Shown: positions 26,496 through 35,712 of the stretch, one piece after another
Numbering within the stretch: the first letter of the stretch is position 1
Layout: every line of letters starts with the position of its first letter
Assembly (NCBI RefSeq): GCF_018687755.1
Contig: NZ_CP061305.1
Coordinates: 1,053,099 to 1,117,098 of the forward strand
Source of the DNA: Polynucleobacter sp. JS-Mosq-20-D10
GTDB taxonomy: Bacteria; Pseudomonadota; Gammaproteobacteria; Burkholderiales; Burkholderiaceae
DNA length: 64,000 nucleotides
Direction: 5' to 3'
Notes under the pieces: model-generated
The model's input: the letters and a program-made list of their open reading frames with translations, nothing else
Told to the model about the DNA's origin: nothing
Database searches by the model: none
Made by a program: the position numbers and the translations under genes

Positions 26496-27962
26496 ATGCC
26501 CTTTACACTCCGTGGCGACGATGTATGCCAGCCAACCCCGCCCACCCCCATATCCAATCCCTATTGGGTTGCATTTTCAGCATCCGCTGCCAAACTATTA
26601 CAGCTTGAGCTCGGACCTATTGGCTTACCCAATGATCCCGATTGGCTTGAACTGTTAGCGGGAAATCAATTGAATGCGGGTGAACTCACTTTCTCCAGCC
26701 CGATTTCAACTGTCTATAGCGGACATCAATTTGGGTCCTGGGCAGGACAACTAGGAGATGGTCGCGCCATCCTTCTGGGCGACATGAATCAGCTTGAGCT
26801 CCAACTAAAAGGGGCTGGTAAGACGCACTACTCCAGAATGGGTGATGGCAGAGCCGTCTTAAGATCATCTATACGTGAGTTCCTCTGTAGCGAAGCAATG
26901 CATGCTTTAGGTATACCTACCAGCAGAGCCCTTTCGGTAGTCGGATCTAAACAGCGGGTTATCAGAGAAACGCTAGAGACTGCAGCAGTGTGTTCACGCA
27001 TTGCCCCAAGCTTTATTCGGGTCGGCCACTTTGAACACTTTGCTTCACTTCAGAATGCTGTCCGCCTTAAGGAGCTGGCAGATTTGCTGATGAACGAATT
27101 TTATCCAGAGTGCCTTAATACAAAAGATCCCTATTTAAGTTTATTTAAAGCAATCAGCACTCGCAATGCCAAATTGGTTGCCCAGTGGCAATCGGTAGGA
27201 TTTTGTCATGGCGTCTTAAATAGTGACAACATCAGCGCTCTTGGACTCACTATTGACTATGGGCCATTTGGATTTCTAGATCATTTTGAAATAGACCATA
27301 TTTGCAACCATAGTGATCATGGCGGGCGATATGCCTATCATCGTCAGCCACAAATCATGCATTGGAATATGGCCTGCCTTGCTAGCGCTATGCTCCCCCT
27401 GCTTGAGCTGGAGCATTCACCAGAAGAATCCCAAGCTCTTTTACGTTCGGCGCTGGAGGAGTTCCCAGTGACTTATGCAAAGGAATGGCAACAAGCTTTC
27501 CGCTCTAAATTGGGCCTGCAATTAGAAATAGAATCTGATATTAAATTAATTGAACGTCTCTTACAAGCGATGCATGATTCAAAAGTAGATTTCACCACAC
27601 TCTTCCGTCAGCTCAGCAATACCCAAAAAGATTCCAAGCCAACGGATATTACTCAAAGAGATGAATTCCTCGATCGTGAAAGCATTGATCAATGGTTTGC
27701 CGATTACATCCATAGACTGCAAAGTGAAGTCTTCAGTGACGAAGCCAGAAAGGCAATGATGGATAAAATCAATCCCAAATATATTCTCAGGAACCACCTC
27801 GCTCAAGCCGCCATTGAAAAGGCTCAACAAGATGATTTTTCTGAAATTGAACGACTGCAGCTCATACTCAGTAAACCCTTTAATGAGCAGGAAGTATTTG
27901 AGAATTATGCAAAACCACCACCCTTCGATATGCAACGCATAGAAGTCAGCTGCTCCTCGTAA
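26496..27962 (+). CDS. selO: Protein adenylyltransferase SelO (YdiU)
   Basis: 488 residues of the SelO pseudokinase family, which transfers AMP from ATP to Ser/Thr/Tyr of target proteins, linked to redox stress. Key blocks are YSGHQFGSWAGQLGDGRA near residue 70, LKGAGKTHYSRMGDGRAVLRS near 107 (split by the nucleotide loop), the catalytic HGVLNSDNIS near residue 240, and IDYGPFGFLDHFE with the metal-binding Asp. The protein ends SCSS: the conserved C-terminal cysteine stands where animal SelO has selenocysteine. The next gene, msrB, is 20 bp on. Confidence 0.95.
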   Translation: MPFTLRGDDVCQPTPPTPISNPYWVAFSASAAKLLQLELGPIGLPNDPDWLELLAGNQLNAGELTFSSPISTVYSGHQFGSWAGQLGDGRAILLGDMNQLELQLKGAGKTHYSRMGDGRAVLRSSIREFLCSEAMHALGIPTSRALSVVGSKQRVIRETLETAAVCSRIAPSFIRVGHFEHFASLQNAVRLKELADLLMNEFYPECLNTKDPYLSLFKAISTRNAKLVAQWQSVGFCHGVLNSDNISALGLTIDYGPFGFLDHFEIDHICNHSDHGGRYAYHRQPQIMHWNMACLASAMLPLLELEHSPEESQALLRSALEEFPVTYAKEWQQAFRSKLGLQLEIESDIKLIERLLQAMHDSKVDFTTLFRQLSNTQKDSKPTDITQRDEFLDRESIDQWFADYIHRLQSEVFSDEARKAMMDKINPKYILRNHLAQAAIEKAQQDDFSEIERLQLILSKPFNEQEVFENYAKPPPFDMQRIEVSCSS

Positions 27963-27982
27963 CCCAAAAAACTAAACCGGCC

Positions 27983-28396
27983 ATGAACAAGAAAACAGAT
28001 CAAGAATATAAAAAATCACTGAGCGATATTCAATATCGAGTGACCCGAGAGGCTGCAACAGAAAGACCGTTTTCTGGTGAATTCTGGGATCACTGGGCTG
28101 CCGGTCAATATCGCTGCATTTGCTGTGACACCCCGCTATTTCAATCCGCAACGAAGTTTGATGCTGGTTGTGGCTGGCCCAGCTATAACGCACCTGAAAA
28201 TAATGAGCTCATCACTGAAATTCGGGATGCAAGCCATGGAATGATTCGCACTGAGGTGCGCTGCAAGGCATGTGATGCACACTTGGGTCATGTGTTTGAA
28301 GATGGTCCACAGCCTACCGGGCTGCGCTACTGCATTAACTCAGCATCCCTAGCATTTGAACCTTCAGAGAATGCCGCCCCAAGTAAAGCGGAATAA
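27983..28396 (+). CDS. msrB: Peptide methionine (R)-S-oxide reductase
   Basis: Repairs the R isomer of oxidised methionine in proteins. The 137 residues include the four zinc cysteines (CICC near residue 46, CKAC near 94) and the catalytic cysteine in RYCINSASL near residue 115. The GWPSY and GHVFEDGP motifs are present. It lies directly after selO, a second oxidative-stress-related gene, and before yciB. Confidence 0.97.
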   Translation: MNKKTDQEYKKSLSDIQYRVTREAATERPFSGEFWDHWAAGQYRCICCDTPLFQSATKFDAGCGWPSYNAPENNELITEIRDASHGMIRTEVRCKACDAHLGHVFEDGPQPTGLRYCINSASLAFEPSENAAPSKAE

Positions 28397-28423
28397 TTTA
28401 TAAATAGCTGGATAATCAAGCCC

Positions 28424-28972
28424 ATGAAATTTCTATTCGACCTATTCCCGATCATCCTCTTTTTCATCGCCTTTAAATTTGGTGATATCTACACCGCAAC
28501 TATCGTAGCGATGGTTGCAACCATTGGTCAAATACTCTGGGTGTATTACCGACATCGCAAGATTGACGCCATGCAGTGGGTTAGCCTTGTCATGATTCTA
28601 GTATTCGGAAGCCTAACCATCTTCTTGCACGATAAGACTTTTATTCAACTAAAACCGACTGCGCTTTACTGGCTTTTTGCAGGCGCCCTATTCATTAGTG
28701 CTCAATTTTTTCAAAAAAACTGGATTCAAGTTTTGATGGGCAAACAAATTACTCTGAAAGAGCACAACTCAAAATCGGTTTGGCATCAAGTGAATATGGC
28801 CTGGGCAACATTTTTCTTTTTTATGGGTGTACTCAATCTCTACATTGCTTTTGAATTCTCCGAGGAAACCTGGGTCAACTTTAAGCTATTTGGTAGCACA
28901 GGATTGCTAGTGGTATTTGTGATTCTTCAGGGAGTTTGGCTCACTCGCCACATGGAGCATCCTGCAGAATGA
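28424..28972 (+). CDS. yciB: Inner membrane septation protein YciB
   Basis: 182 residues, five to six membrane segments, family IspZ/YciB. Recognisable stretches are LFDLFPIILFFIAFKFGDI at the N-terminus, HDKTFIQLKPT near residue 67, and VNMAWATFFFFMGVLNLYIA near 125. The protein influences septation and envelope maintenance, by an unclear mechanism. Its stop overlaps the next start (ATGA), coupling it to the BolA-type gene. Confidence 0.93.
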   Translation: MKFLFDLFPIILFFIAFKFGDIYTATIVAMVATIGQILWVYYRHRKIDAMQWVSLVMILVFGSLTIFLHDKTFIQLKPTALYWLFAGALFISAQFFQKNWIQVLMGKQITLKEHNSKSVWHQVNMAWATFFFFMGVLNLYIAFEFSEETWVNFKLFGSTGLLVVFVILQGVWLTRHMEHPAE

Positions 28973-29253
28973 ATATCAATCAAGAAAGAATTACCCGATT
29001 TGAAGCTGACCTCAGGTTAGCGTTTCAGGTAAGCCATCTCAATATTGAGGATGAAAGCCATCTTCATGCAGGCCATGCGGGTGCAGCATCTGGTGGTGGT
29101 CACTTTAAATTGACCATCGTAGCCCCAGAATTTGAGGGAATGGCTAAGGTAGCCCGTCACAGAGCCATCTATGCCGCCTTAAATAGCCACTTTCCTGATG
29201 CAATCCATGCTCTGACCATCTTGGCATACACCCCCAGTGAAAGCACCCATTAA
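28969..29253 (+). CDS. BolA family protein
   Basis: 94 residues from the ATG at 28969, which overlaps the yciB stop. The frame is open 33 bp upstream, but family members start near MNINQERI. The DESHLHAGH motif with its metal-coordinating histidines and the GGGHFKLTIVAPEFEG segment identify BolA. Such proteins partner monothiol glutaredoxins in Fe-S handling and affect cell shape. It sits between yciB and a parvulin gene, a conserved betaproteobacterial order. Confidence 0.92.
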   Translation: MNINQERITRFEADLRLAFQVSHLNIEDESHLHAGHAGAASGGGHFKLTIVAPEFEGMAKVARHRAIYAALNSHFPDAIHALTILAYTPSESTH

Positions 29254-29303
29254 GCGCAGATTGCTTTAAGATTCTCCTTTACCTATATTTAAATTCCTCA
29301 TCC

Positions 29304-30098
29304 ATGTTCAACACACGCCAAATTTTGACCATCAGCACCTTTAGTACTGTGCTTTTCTCAACAGCCATTTATGCTCAAAACGCTGCCATTGTTAATGGCA
29401 AGGCAATTCCAAAGGCGCAACTAGATAAACTGGTTCAAAAATCAAATCAACCAGATAATCCACAAGTCCGAGATCAAGCAAGAGAAATGCTAGTTACTCG
29501 TGAGCTCATTTTGCAAGAAGCTAATAATCGCGGTGTCATGCAAAAAGAATCTGTACGGGATCAACTTGAACAATCCAAGATGGGTGTTTTGATCGCAGCA
29601 GTTTTTGAAGACTATGTAGAAAAAGAAGGCGTGGCAGAGTCTGAACTAAAAGCAGCATACGAACAAGTGAAGGGTCAGTACACCGGCAAGGAATACCACG
29701 TAGCACATATATTGGTAGAAAAAGAAGCGGATGCTAAAGCCATTACTGCCCAAATTAAAGCTGGTGGTAATTTCGCACAAATTGCTAAAGAAAAGTCCAA
29801 AGACCCCGGCTCTGCGCCGAATGGTGGAGATCTAGGCTGGGTAAGTGATAAAGCGCTTGTCCCAGAATTTTCCAAGGCGATGGTGCAGCTCAAAAAAGGA
29901 CAAATCACTGACAAACCAGTGAAGACTCAATATGGCTGGCATATTATCAACATGGATGATACTCGCGATGTCAAGGCACCAAGCATGGATGAAATTAAAG
30001 ACCAACTTAAGCAGATGATCACAGCAGATCAAAATTGGCAAAAGGCAAAGTTCTCAGAGCTAATGCAAAAGCTTCGCGCTAAGGCCAAGATCCAATAA
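29304..30098 (+). CDS. Periplasmic parvulin-type peptidyl-prolyl isomerase
   Basis: 264 residues with a signal peptide (1-24, ending IYAQ). A SurA-N-like helical region follows (about 28-110), then a parvulin domain (about 128-222) with EYHVAHILVEKEADAK, NGGDLGWVSDKALVPEF and TQYGWHIINMDD. Helps outer-membrane protein folding in the periplasm. It resembles PrsA/Cbf2-type proteins more than long SurA. It is followed by a strong terminator. Confidence 0.9.
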   Translation: MFNTRQILTISTFSTVLFSTAIYAQNAAIVNGKAIPKAQLDKLVQKSNQPDNPQVRDQAREMLVTRELILQEANNRGVMQKESVRDQLEQSKMGVLIAAVFEDYVEKEGVAESELKAAYEQVKGQYTGKEYHVAHILVEKEADAKAITAQIKAGGNFAQIAKEKSKDPGSAPNGGDLGWVSDKALVPEFSKAMVQLKKGQITDKPVKTQYGWHIINMDDTRDVKAPSMDEIKDQLKQMITADQNWQKAKFSELMQKLRAKAKIQ

Positions 30099-30123
30099 GA
30101 AGTCTCCGCTCCTAGACTACAAG

Positions 30124-30149
30124 CCCAGGCCAAGCTCCCTGGGTTTTTT
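30124..30149 (+). terminator. Rho-independent terminator after the parvulin gene
   Basis: CCCAGG, an 8-base loop, CCTGGG and six Ts, beginning 25 bases after the stop. It would end the selO-to-parvulin transcript. Confidence 0.85.
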
Positions 30150-30190
30150 CTTGGTCAACAGAAAACCAGATTTAGCTTTATATTGGAAGA

Positions 30191-30577
30191 ATGATGATTC
30201 TTCACACCATGCTCAGAGTTGGCAATATGACTCGTTCGATCAATTTCTATACCAAAGTATTGGGGATGAACCTGCTTCGTAGCACTGAGCGGCCAGAGCA
30301 AAAGTATTCCCTCGCATTTGTCGGCTACGGAAAAGGGAATGTAGACGGCCAATCTGAGATTGAGCTCACTTACAACCATGGTGTTGAAAGTTACCAACTT
30401 GGTGACGCATACGGACATATTGCAATTGGTGTCGCCGACGCCTATGTCGCTTGTGAAAAAATCAAAGCTGCTGGTGGCAATATTACGCGTGAGGCTGGCC
30501 CGGTCATGGGTGGTGATACCATCATCGCCTTTGTCACAGATCCTGACGGCTACAAAATTGAATTAATTCAACGCTAG
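30191..30577 (+). CDS. gloA: Lactoylglutathione lyase (glyoxalase I)
   Basis: Converts the methylglyoxal-glutathione adduct to S-lactoylglutathione. The 128 residues contain the family start ILHTMLRVGNMTRSINFYTK, the first metal His (HTML), ELTYNHGVESY with the glutamate near residue 57, HIAIGV, and the last ligand in DGYKIELIQ. Two ATGs stand in tandem (30191, 30194); the first matches the length of E. coli GloA. It has its own upstream region after a terminator. Confidence 0.96.
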   Translation: MMILHTMLRVGNMTRSINFYTKVLGMNLLRSTERPEQKYSLAFVGYGKGNVDGQSEIELTYNHGVESYQLGDAYGHIAIGVADAYVACEKIKAAGGNITREAGPVMGGDTIIAFVTDPDGYKIELIQR

Positions 30578-30594
30578 ATTTTCCTTTAACTTAG

Positions 30595-31767
30595 TTGAAG
30601 CAAGGCGCCATCCAACTTCGAGTGATTGATAGTCTTTCGCAGATTGCTGAAGATGATTGGAATGCCCTACTATCCCCCGAAGCAGGCCCATTTCTAAAGT
30701 ATGCGTTTCTGAATACATTAGAAGTCAGTGGATGTGTGGGTGGCAATACTGGATGGCAAGTTGCTCACTTACTCGTTGAGGATTCTGAATCAAGGCTGCT
30801 GGGTGTCATGCCGCTCTATCTAAAGCAACATTCCTACGGAGAGTTTGTTTTCGACTGGGCCTGGGCTCAAGCATACGAGCAAAACAACATGCCTTACTAT
30901 CCCAAAGCACTGTCTGCCATTCCCTTTACTCCAGTACGTGGACCTAGACTACTCGTAGCGCAAACTGCCGATAAGGGTGCAATACAACGAATCCTAGTCA
31001 CTGGATTAAAGACGCTGGTTAATCAAAATGCACTCTCATCCGCCCATATCCTCTTTCCAGAAGCTAGCGAATTAGTTGAGTTAGAGAAGCAAGGATTTAT
31101 GTTGCGCAACTCGGTACAGTTTCATTGGCAAAATATCGGCTACAAAGATTTTGAACAATTTCTTACAGACCTCACAATGAAACGTCGGAAAAATATTCGG
31201 CGAGAGCGTGCATCTGTAGCAATGAATAAAATAAGCTATCGACATGCTCCAGGGGCGATAGCAACTAAAGATGATTGGGCATTCTTTTATCGCTGCTATG
31301 AAAATACTTATATAGAGCACCGCTCTTCTCCCTATTTAACGGAAGAATGTATTCAAATGCTTGGAAAGGATATGCCTGAGAATTTTCACCTCATTATTGC
31401 CACCCAAGATGAGAGGCCAATTGCTTCATCCTTACTGGTGGTCGATCGCCCGAATTCAAAAGCATACGGACGTTATTGGGGTGCAATCGAGCACATCCCC
31501 TGCCTACATTTTGAATTAGCTTATTACCAGGCAATTGAGTACTGCATTCAGGAAGGCATTAAGATATTTGAAGGTGGCGCCCAAGGGGAACACAAAATGG
31601 CTAGAGGCTTTTTACCAACCACCCTGCAATCAGCGCATTGGATAGCGGATGCCGGTTTTTCTGATGCAGTGAAACGTTTTTTAGAGCGTGAACGTGAAGG
31701 TATGTCAGCTTATGTTGATGAGCTCGAGCAACACATTCCTTTGAAATCGTCTAAAGTACTGCCATGA
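30595..31767 (+). CDS. GNAT-like protein of the COG3146/FemAB type
   Basis: 390 residues with the DUF482/COG3146 layout: SPEAGPFLKYAFLNTLE near residue 24, TPVRGPRLL near 115, FHWQNIGYKDFEQFL near 177, KRRKNIRRER near 197, and a C-terminal FEGGAQGEHKMARGFLP near 325. Members resemble peptidoglycan FemAB acyltransferases, but none has a firm reaction. The only upstream start in frame is TTG at 30595, with no good ribosome site; a GTG at 30622 is an alternative. Its stop overlaps the next start. Confidence 0.8.
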   Translation: MKQGAIQLRVIDSLSQIAEDDWNALLSPEAGPFLKYAFLNTLEVSGCVGGNTGWQVAHLLVEDSESRLLGVMPLYLKQHSYGEFVFDWAWAQAYEQNNMPYYPKALSAIPFTPVRGPRLLVAQTADKGAIQRILVTGLKTLVNQNALSSAHILFPEASELVELEKQGFMLRNSVQFHWQNIGYKDFEQFLTDLTMKRRKNIRRERASVAMNKISYRHAPGAIATKDDWAFFYRCYENTYIEHRSSPYLTEECIQMLGKDMPENFHLIIATQDERPIASSLLVVDRPNSKAYGRYWGAIEHIPCLHFELAYYQAIEYCIQEGIKIFEGGAQGEHKMARGFLPTTLQSAHWIADAGFSDAVKRFLEREREGMSAYVDELEQHIPLKSSKVLP

Positions 31768-32012
31768 CCGAATCTAATAACAACCTACCAGAACAAGTTG
31801 GAGTAAATTCATTAGCTGTTGGTGACGATAGCTCTGACTCACCTTGTATTGGAGTCTGCACGACGCTGTACGATGAAATTTGCCAGGGCTGCGGTCGCAC
31901 TCTGGGCGAGGTCAGTAATTGGGTCTTCTTTAGCCAAGAAGAAAAGGATTTGGTATGGAAACGCATTCGTGCAGAGGGCACTGCAATGCGCTTCCAACGT
32001 CAAGCCAAGTAA
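31764..32012 (+). CDS. DUF1289 family small protein
   Basis: 82 residues with the DUF1289 cysteine pattern SPCIGVCTTLYDEICQGCGRT (four Cys, near residue 27-46), followed by a helical WVFFSQEEKDLVWKRI. Probably binds a metal ion. Many such proteins lie beside COG3146 genes, as here, where the start overlaps the previous stop by 4 bp. Function unknown. Confidence 0.82.
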   Translation: MTESNNNLPEQVGVNSLAVGDDSSDSPCIGVCTTLYDEICQGCGRTLGEVSNWVFFSQEEKDLVWKRIRAEGTAMRFQRQAK

Positions 32013-32017
32013 GCAAT

Positions 32018-33625
32018 TTAGCCAGCTAAAGCTTGGCTGCGTAAATACTCTTCGTAGGTTCCTGAGTAATCAGCAATTGTTCCATCCATCTTCACTTCGA
32101 GGATGCGATTAGCTAACGCTGAGACAAACTCACGATCATGAGACACGAAAATTAAAGTGCCTTCATATTTCTCAAGAGCAATTTGCAGGCTCTCGATCGA
32201 CTCCATATCCATGTGGTTAGTTGGCTCATCCATTGCAAGTACGTTGTGCTTTTGCAGCATCAACTTACCCCAAATCATGCGGCCCTTTTCACCACCTGAC
32301 AATACCTTTACAGACTTACCGATGTCATCGCCAGAAAATAAGAGGCGACCTAAGGTGCCACGAATGACCTGATCATCGTCACCAGTATTACGCCATTCAT
32401 TCATCCAATCCATGAGCAATTCGTCTTTTGCGAACATCTCGGTATTGTCCTGTGGCATCACGCCAACGTTAGCATTCTCCGCCCACTTCACATCACCACT
32501 ATCTGCTGAAATCCCGCTAAAGCGTTTGCTGAGAATAGTCTTTAGCAACGTTGTCTTACCAGCGCCATTCTGACCAATGATGGCAATCTTTTCGCCAGCG
32601 CGGATGCCGATCTTAAAGTTCTTAAAAATAGGACGGTCATATGCCTTAGAGAGCGCATTACACTCAACCGCCATATTGTGTAACTTCTTCTCAGAATCAA
32701 AACGAATAAATGGGTTCTGACGTGAAGAAGGTTTTATTTCAACAATCTCAATTTTCTCTAATTGTTTTTGACGTGAAGTAGCCTGACGCGCCTTCGATGC
32801 ATTTGCAGAAAATCGGGCCACGAAAGCCGCTAATTCAGCAATCTTTTCTTTAGCCTTATCGTTGGAGCTTAGCTGTTGTGCACGAGCCTGAACAGAGGCC
32901 AACATGTAGGAGTCATAGTTACCTGGATAAACCTTCAGAGTACCGAAGTCCATATCCGCCATATGCGTGCACACCTCATTGAGGAAGTGGCGATCATGGG
33001 AAATGATGACAATCGTGCTCTTAATTTGGTTCAGAATATCTTCAAGCCAATGAATGGAGTGAATATCCAAGTTATTGGTTGGCTCATCCAGTAGCAATAC
33101 ATCTGGATCAGAGAACAAGGCTTGCGCCAACAATACGCGCAATTTCCAACCTGGAGCCACGGCACTCATTGGCCCATTGTGTTGCTCAATCGGAATACCG
33201 ATTCCCAATAACAACTCGCCTGCCTTAGCTTCCGCCGTGTAACCACCATACTCTGCATAACTGCCCTCGAGTTCAGCAGCCTTCATGTAATCTTCGTCAG
33301 TGGCATCGGGGTTTGCATAGATCGCATCACGCTCTGCAGCCGCCTTCCACATTTCTTCGTGGCCCATCATCACTACATCAAGCACGCGCTGATCTTCGTA
33401 AGCAAATTGGTCTTGGCGCAATTTACCCAAGCGAATACCAGGATCAAGGCTCACGTTTCCGCTGGTTGGCTCTAGCTCTCCACCCAAAATCTTCATGAAA
33501 GTGGATTTACCGCAACCGTTGGCGCCAATGAGGCCATAGCGATTACCTCCGCCAAACTTAACGGAAATGTTTTCAAAGAGGGGTTTAGCCCCAAACTGCA
33601 TAGTGATATTAGATGCGGACAGCAC
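32018..33625 (-). CDS. ybiT: ABC-F family ATPase, YbiT type
   Basis: Ribosome-associated ATPase without membrane domains that acts on stalled translation. From the GTG at 33623-33625 the protein has 535 residues and begins MLSASNITMQFGAKPLFENI, matching E. coli YbiT (530). The frame is open to a TTG at 33685, but the extra 20 residues (HPHPRIDLSES...) have no counterpart. Two nucleotide domains are present: GANGCGKST and GQNGAGKTT P-loops, LLDEPTNNLD and MDEPTNHMD Walker B motifs, and LSGGEKGRM. No good ribosome site precedes either start. Confidence 0.93.
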   Translation of the reverse strand: MLSASNITMQFGAKPLFENISVKFGGGNRYGLIGANGCGKSTFMKILGGELEPTSGNVSLDPGIRLGKLRQDQFAYEDQRVLDVVMMGHEEMWKAAAERDAIYANPDATDEDYMKAAELEGSYAEYGGYTAEAKAGELLLGIGIPIEQHNGPMSAVAPGWKLRVLLAQALFSDPDVLLLDEPTNNLDIHSIHWLEDILNQIKSTIVIISHDRHFLNEVCTHMADMDFGTLKVYPGNYDSYMLASVQARAQQLSSNDKAKEKIAELAAFVARFSANASKARQATSRQKQLEKIEIVEIKPSSRQNPFIRFDSEKKLHNMAVECNALSKAYDRPIFKNFKIGIRAGEKIAIIGQNGAGKTTLLKTILSKRFSGISADSGDVKWAENANVGVMPQDNTEMFAKDELLMDWMNEWRNTGDDDQVIRGTLGRLLFSGDDIGKSVKVLSGGEKGRMIWGKLMLQKHNVLAMDEPTNHMDMESIESLQIALEKYEGTLIFVSHDREFVSALANRILEVKMDGTIADYSGTYEEYLRSQALAG

Positions 33626-33699
33626 GGATGTATTTTTACTTTCTGATAGGTCAATTCGAGGATGCGGATGCAGCAAATGCATCAAAGAGCATTATTTTA

Positions 33700-33723
33700 A
33701 CGGCTTGCGGCCAAAAAAGCCGT
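33700..33723 (-). terminator. Hairpin between yhhQ and ybiT
   Basis: ACGGCTT and AAGCCGT flank a 10-base loop. Read leftward it lies just after the yhhQ stop, but no T run follows the stem, only an AT-rich stretch. It may be a weak terminator or a leader structure of ybiT. Confidence 0.35.
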
Positions 33724-33726
33724 AAA

Positions 33727-34479
33727 TTAGACTTTCAGCTTAAATGGCGTGAAATCGGTGTGAATATCGTAGTGATCCTGATTTTCCTTGCGTTTGAGAA
33801 AACTAATCACCCAATAGGTTAAAGGGGTTGCTAGAACCTCCCAGGCAGTCTTTAGGACGTATTGAGACGCCGCAACAGCCAAGACCTCATTTATAGGCCA
33901 CAGACCGTAAAAAGCCAGCATATAGAACAGTGAAGAGTCGACTAATTCTCCGCAGGCGGCAGAACCAATAGTGCGCATCCAAAGATGACGCCCTTGGGTC
34001 AGGATCTTCATTTTGGCCAAGGTATAGCTATTTACGAAACTGCCGCAGCAAAAAGCAATCATGGAGGCAAGTGCTATCCGCCAAGAATTACCAAATACTG
34101 TCTCCATGCCCTGCTGGTAGTTAGCCATATAAGAACCCGGGGCGACAGGCAAAGCAATAACCAGTTGGGCCATGATGGCGGCAAAGGCAAGTGCTGCAAA
34201 ACCTGCCCAAACTGCGCGGCGATCGTAAGCGTAGCCATAGACCTCAGTCAATATGTCGCCAAAGAAATAGGCGATCGGGAAAAAGAGGATTCCAGCGCCG
34301 AATGTGACGTTGCCAAAATAAGGCAAATCTAATGTGGCGGCCTTGCCGGCACCAATAAAATTGGAGCACAGCAGAACCACAACAAAGGCAGCCAATATCA
34401 GGTCGTAATAGCGATGATGACGTCTAGGTGCGTCCATATGTCTAGAAAAATGGATAATAGGATAAAAGAATATCCGCAT
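33727..34479 (-). CDS. yhhQ: Queuosine precursor transporter YhhQ
   Basis: 250 residues with about six membrane segments, VUT/DUF165 family. Conserved blocks are FPIAYFFGDILTEVYGYAYDRRAVW near residue 76 (quoted part LTEVYGY), CCGSFVNSYTLAKMK near residue 145 and GSAACGELVDSSLFY near residue 173. The transporter imports preQ0/preQ1, precursors of queuosine in tRNA. It is divergent from gcdH. Confidence 0.92.
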   Translation of the reverse strand: MRIFFYPIIHFSRHMDAPRRHHRYYDLILAAFVVVLLCSNFIGAGKAATLDLPYFGNVTFGAGILFFPIAYFFGDILTEVYGYAYDRRAVWAGFAALAFAAIMAQLVIALPVAPGSYMANYQQGMETVFGNSWRIALASMIAFCCGSFVNSYTLAKMKILTQGRHLWMRTIGSAACGELVDSSLFYMLAFYGLWPINEVLAVAASQYVLKTAWEVLATPLTYWVISFLKRKENQDHYDIHTDFTPFKLKV

Positions 34480-34533
34480 TCTTAAAAATTAACAGAACGC
34501 TGATTAACCCCCCCTATAGGATCACTAAGAACC

Positions 34534-35712
34534 ATGAGTAAAGCTAGTTTTAATTGGGCCGACCCCCTTCTCCTTGATACACAACTGACAGAAGATGAGC
34601 GCATGATTCGTGATGCTGCAGCTGAATATGCACAAGGTCGTTTAATGCCGCGTATTCATGATGCTTATCGTAATGAAACTACCGATCCTGCAATCTTTCG
34701 CGAAATGGGCGAATTAGGTCTACTCGGCATCACTATTCCTGAACAGTACGGCGGCGCAAATCTAAATTACGTTTCTTATGGACTGATTGCTCGAGAAATT
34801 GAGCGCGTTGATTCGGGCTACCGCTCCATGATGAGCGTGCAGTCATCTCTAGTCATGGTGCCAATCAATGAATTTGGTAGCGAAGCACAAAAACAAAAAT
34901 ATTTACCTAAGTTAGCCACCGGTGAATGGATTGGCTGCTTTGGTTTGACTGAGCCTAACTATGGCTCCGATGCAGGTGGCATGATCACCAGAGCTAAAAA
35001 AGTACCAGGTGGCTTCTCATTAACGGGATCCAAGATGTGGATCTCTAATTCTCCCATTGCAGATGTATTTGTTGTCTGGGCTAAAAATGATGAGGGTTTG
35101 ATTAGGGGCTTCATTCTAGAAAAAGGTATGAAGGGTTTGTCTGCACCCAAGATCAGCGGCAAGATGGGTCTGCGTGCCTCCATTACCGGTGAAATAGTGA
35201 TGGATGAAGTCTTTGTTCCAGCCGAAAATGAATTCCCAGAAATTACCGGCCTCAAGGGTCCATTTACCTGCTTGAACTCAGCCAGGTATGGCATTGCTTG
35301 GGGCACGCTTGGAGCTGCTGAGTGGTGTTGGTATGCAGCGCGCCAATACACCATGGATCGCAAGCAATTTAATCGCCCCCTCGCAGCAAATCAACTAGTT
35401 CAAAAGAAGCTTGCAGATATGCAGACCGAAATTACCTTAGCGCTGCAAGGCTGCTTGCGTTTAGGTCGCATGAAAGATGAAGGGATTGCCGCACCAGAAA
35501 TCACCTCCATCATGAAGCGTAATTCTTGTGGCAAATCCTTAGACATAGCTCGCTTAGCGAGAGATATGCATGGCGGTAACGGCATCTCAGATGAGTATGG
35601 CGTAATTCGTCATATGCTCAATCTAGAAGTAGTCAATACATACGAAGGTACGCATGATATTCACGCCCTCATCTTGGGTCGTGCGCAAACTGGAATCCAG
35701 GCTTTTAGCTAA
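34534..35712 (+). CDS. gcdH: Glutaryl-CoA dehydrogenase
   Basis: FAD enzyme of the acyl-CoA dehydrogenase family that turns glutaryl-CoA into crotonyl-CoA, at the end of lysine, tryptophan or benzoate breakdown. The 392 residues show GCFGLTEPNYGSDAGGM near residue 131, KMWISNSPIADVFVVWAK near 168, and the catalytic glutamate in VNTYEGTHDIHALILGRA near residue 368. The EPNYGSD pattern and the arginine-containing substrate loop favour GcdH over other members. No partner pathway genes are near. Confidence 0.93.
   Translation: MSKASFNWADPLLLDTQLTEDERMIRDAAAEYAQGRLMPRIHDAYRNETTDPAIFREMGELGLLGITIPEQYGGANLNYVSYGLIAREIERVDSGYRSMMSVQSSLVMVPINEFGSEAQKQKYLPKLATGEWIGCFGLTEPNYGSDAGGMITRAKKVPGGFSLTGSKMWISNSPIADVFVVWAKNDEGLIRGFILEKGMKGLSAPKISGKMGLRASITGEIVMDEVFVPAENEFPEITGLKGPFTCLNSARYGIAWGTLGAAEWCWYAARQYTMDRKQFNRPLAANQLVQKKLADMQTEITLALQGCLRLGRMKDEGIAAPEITSIMKRNSCGKSLDIARLARDMHGGNGISDEYGVIRHMLNLEVVNTYEGTHDIHALILGRAQTGIQAFS

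Noticed and set aside
33626..33685. 20-residue extension of YbiT from a TTG
   Set aside because: No counterpart in the family; the GTG at 33625 gives the expected length and N-terminus.
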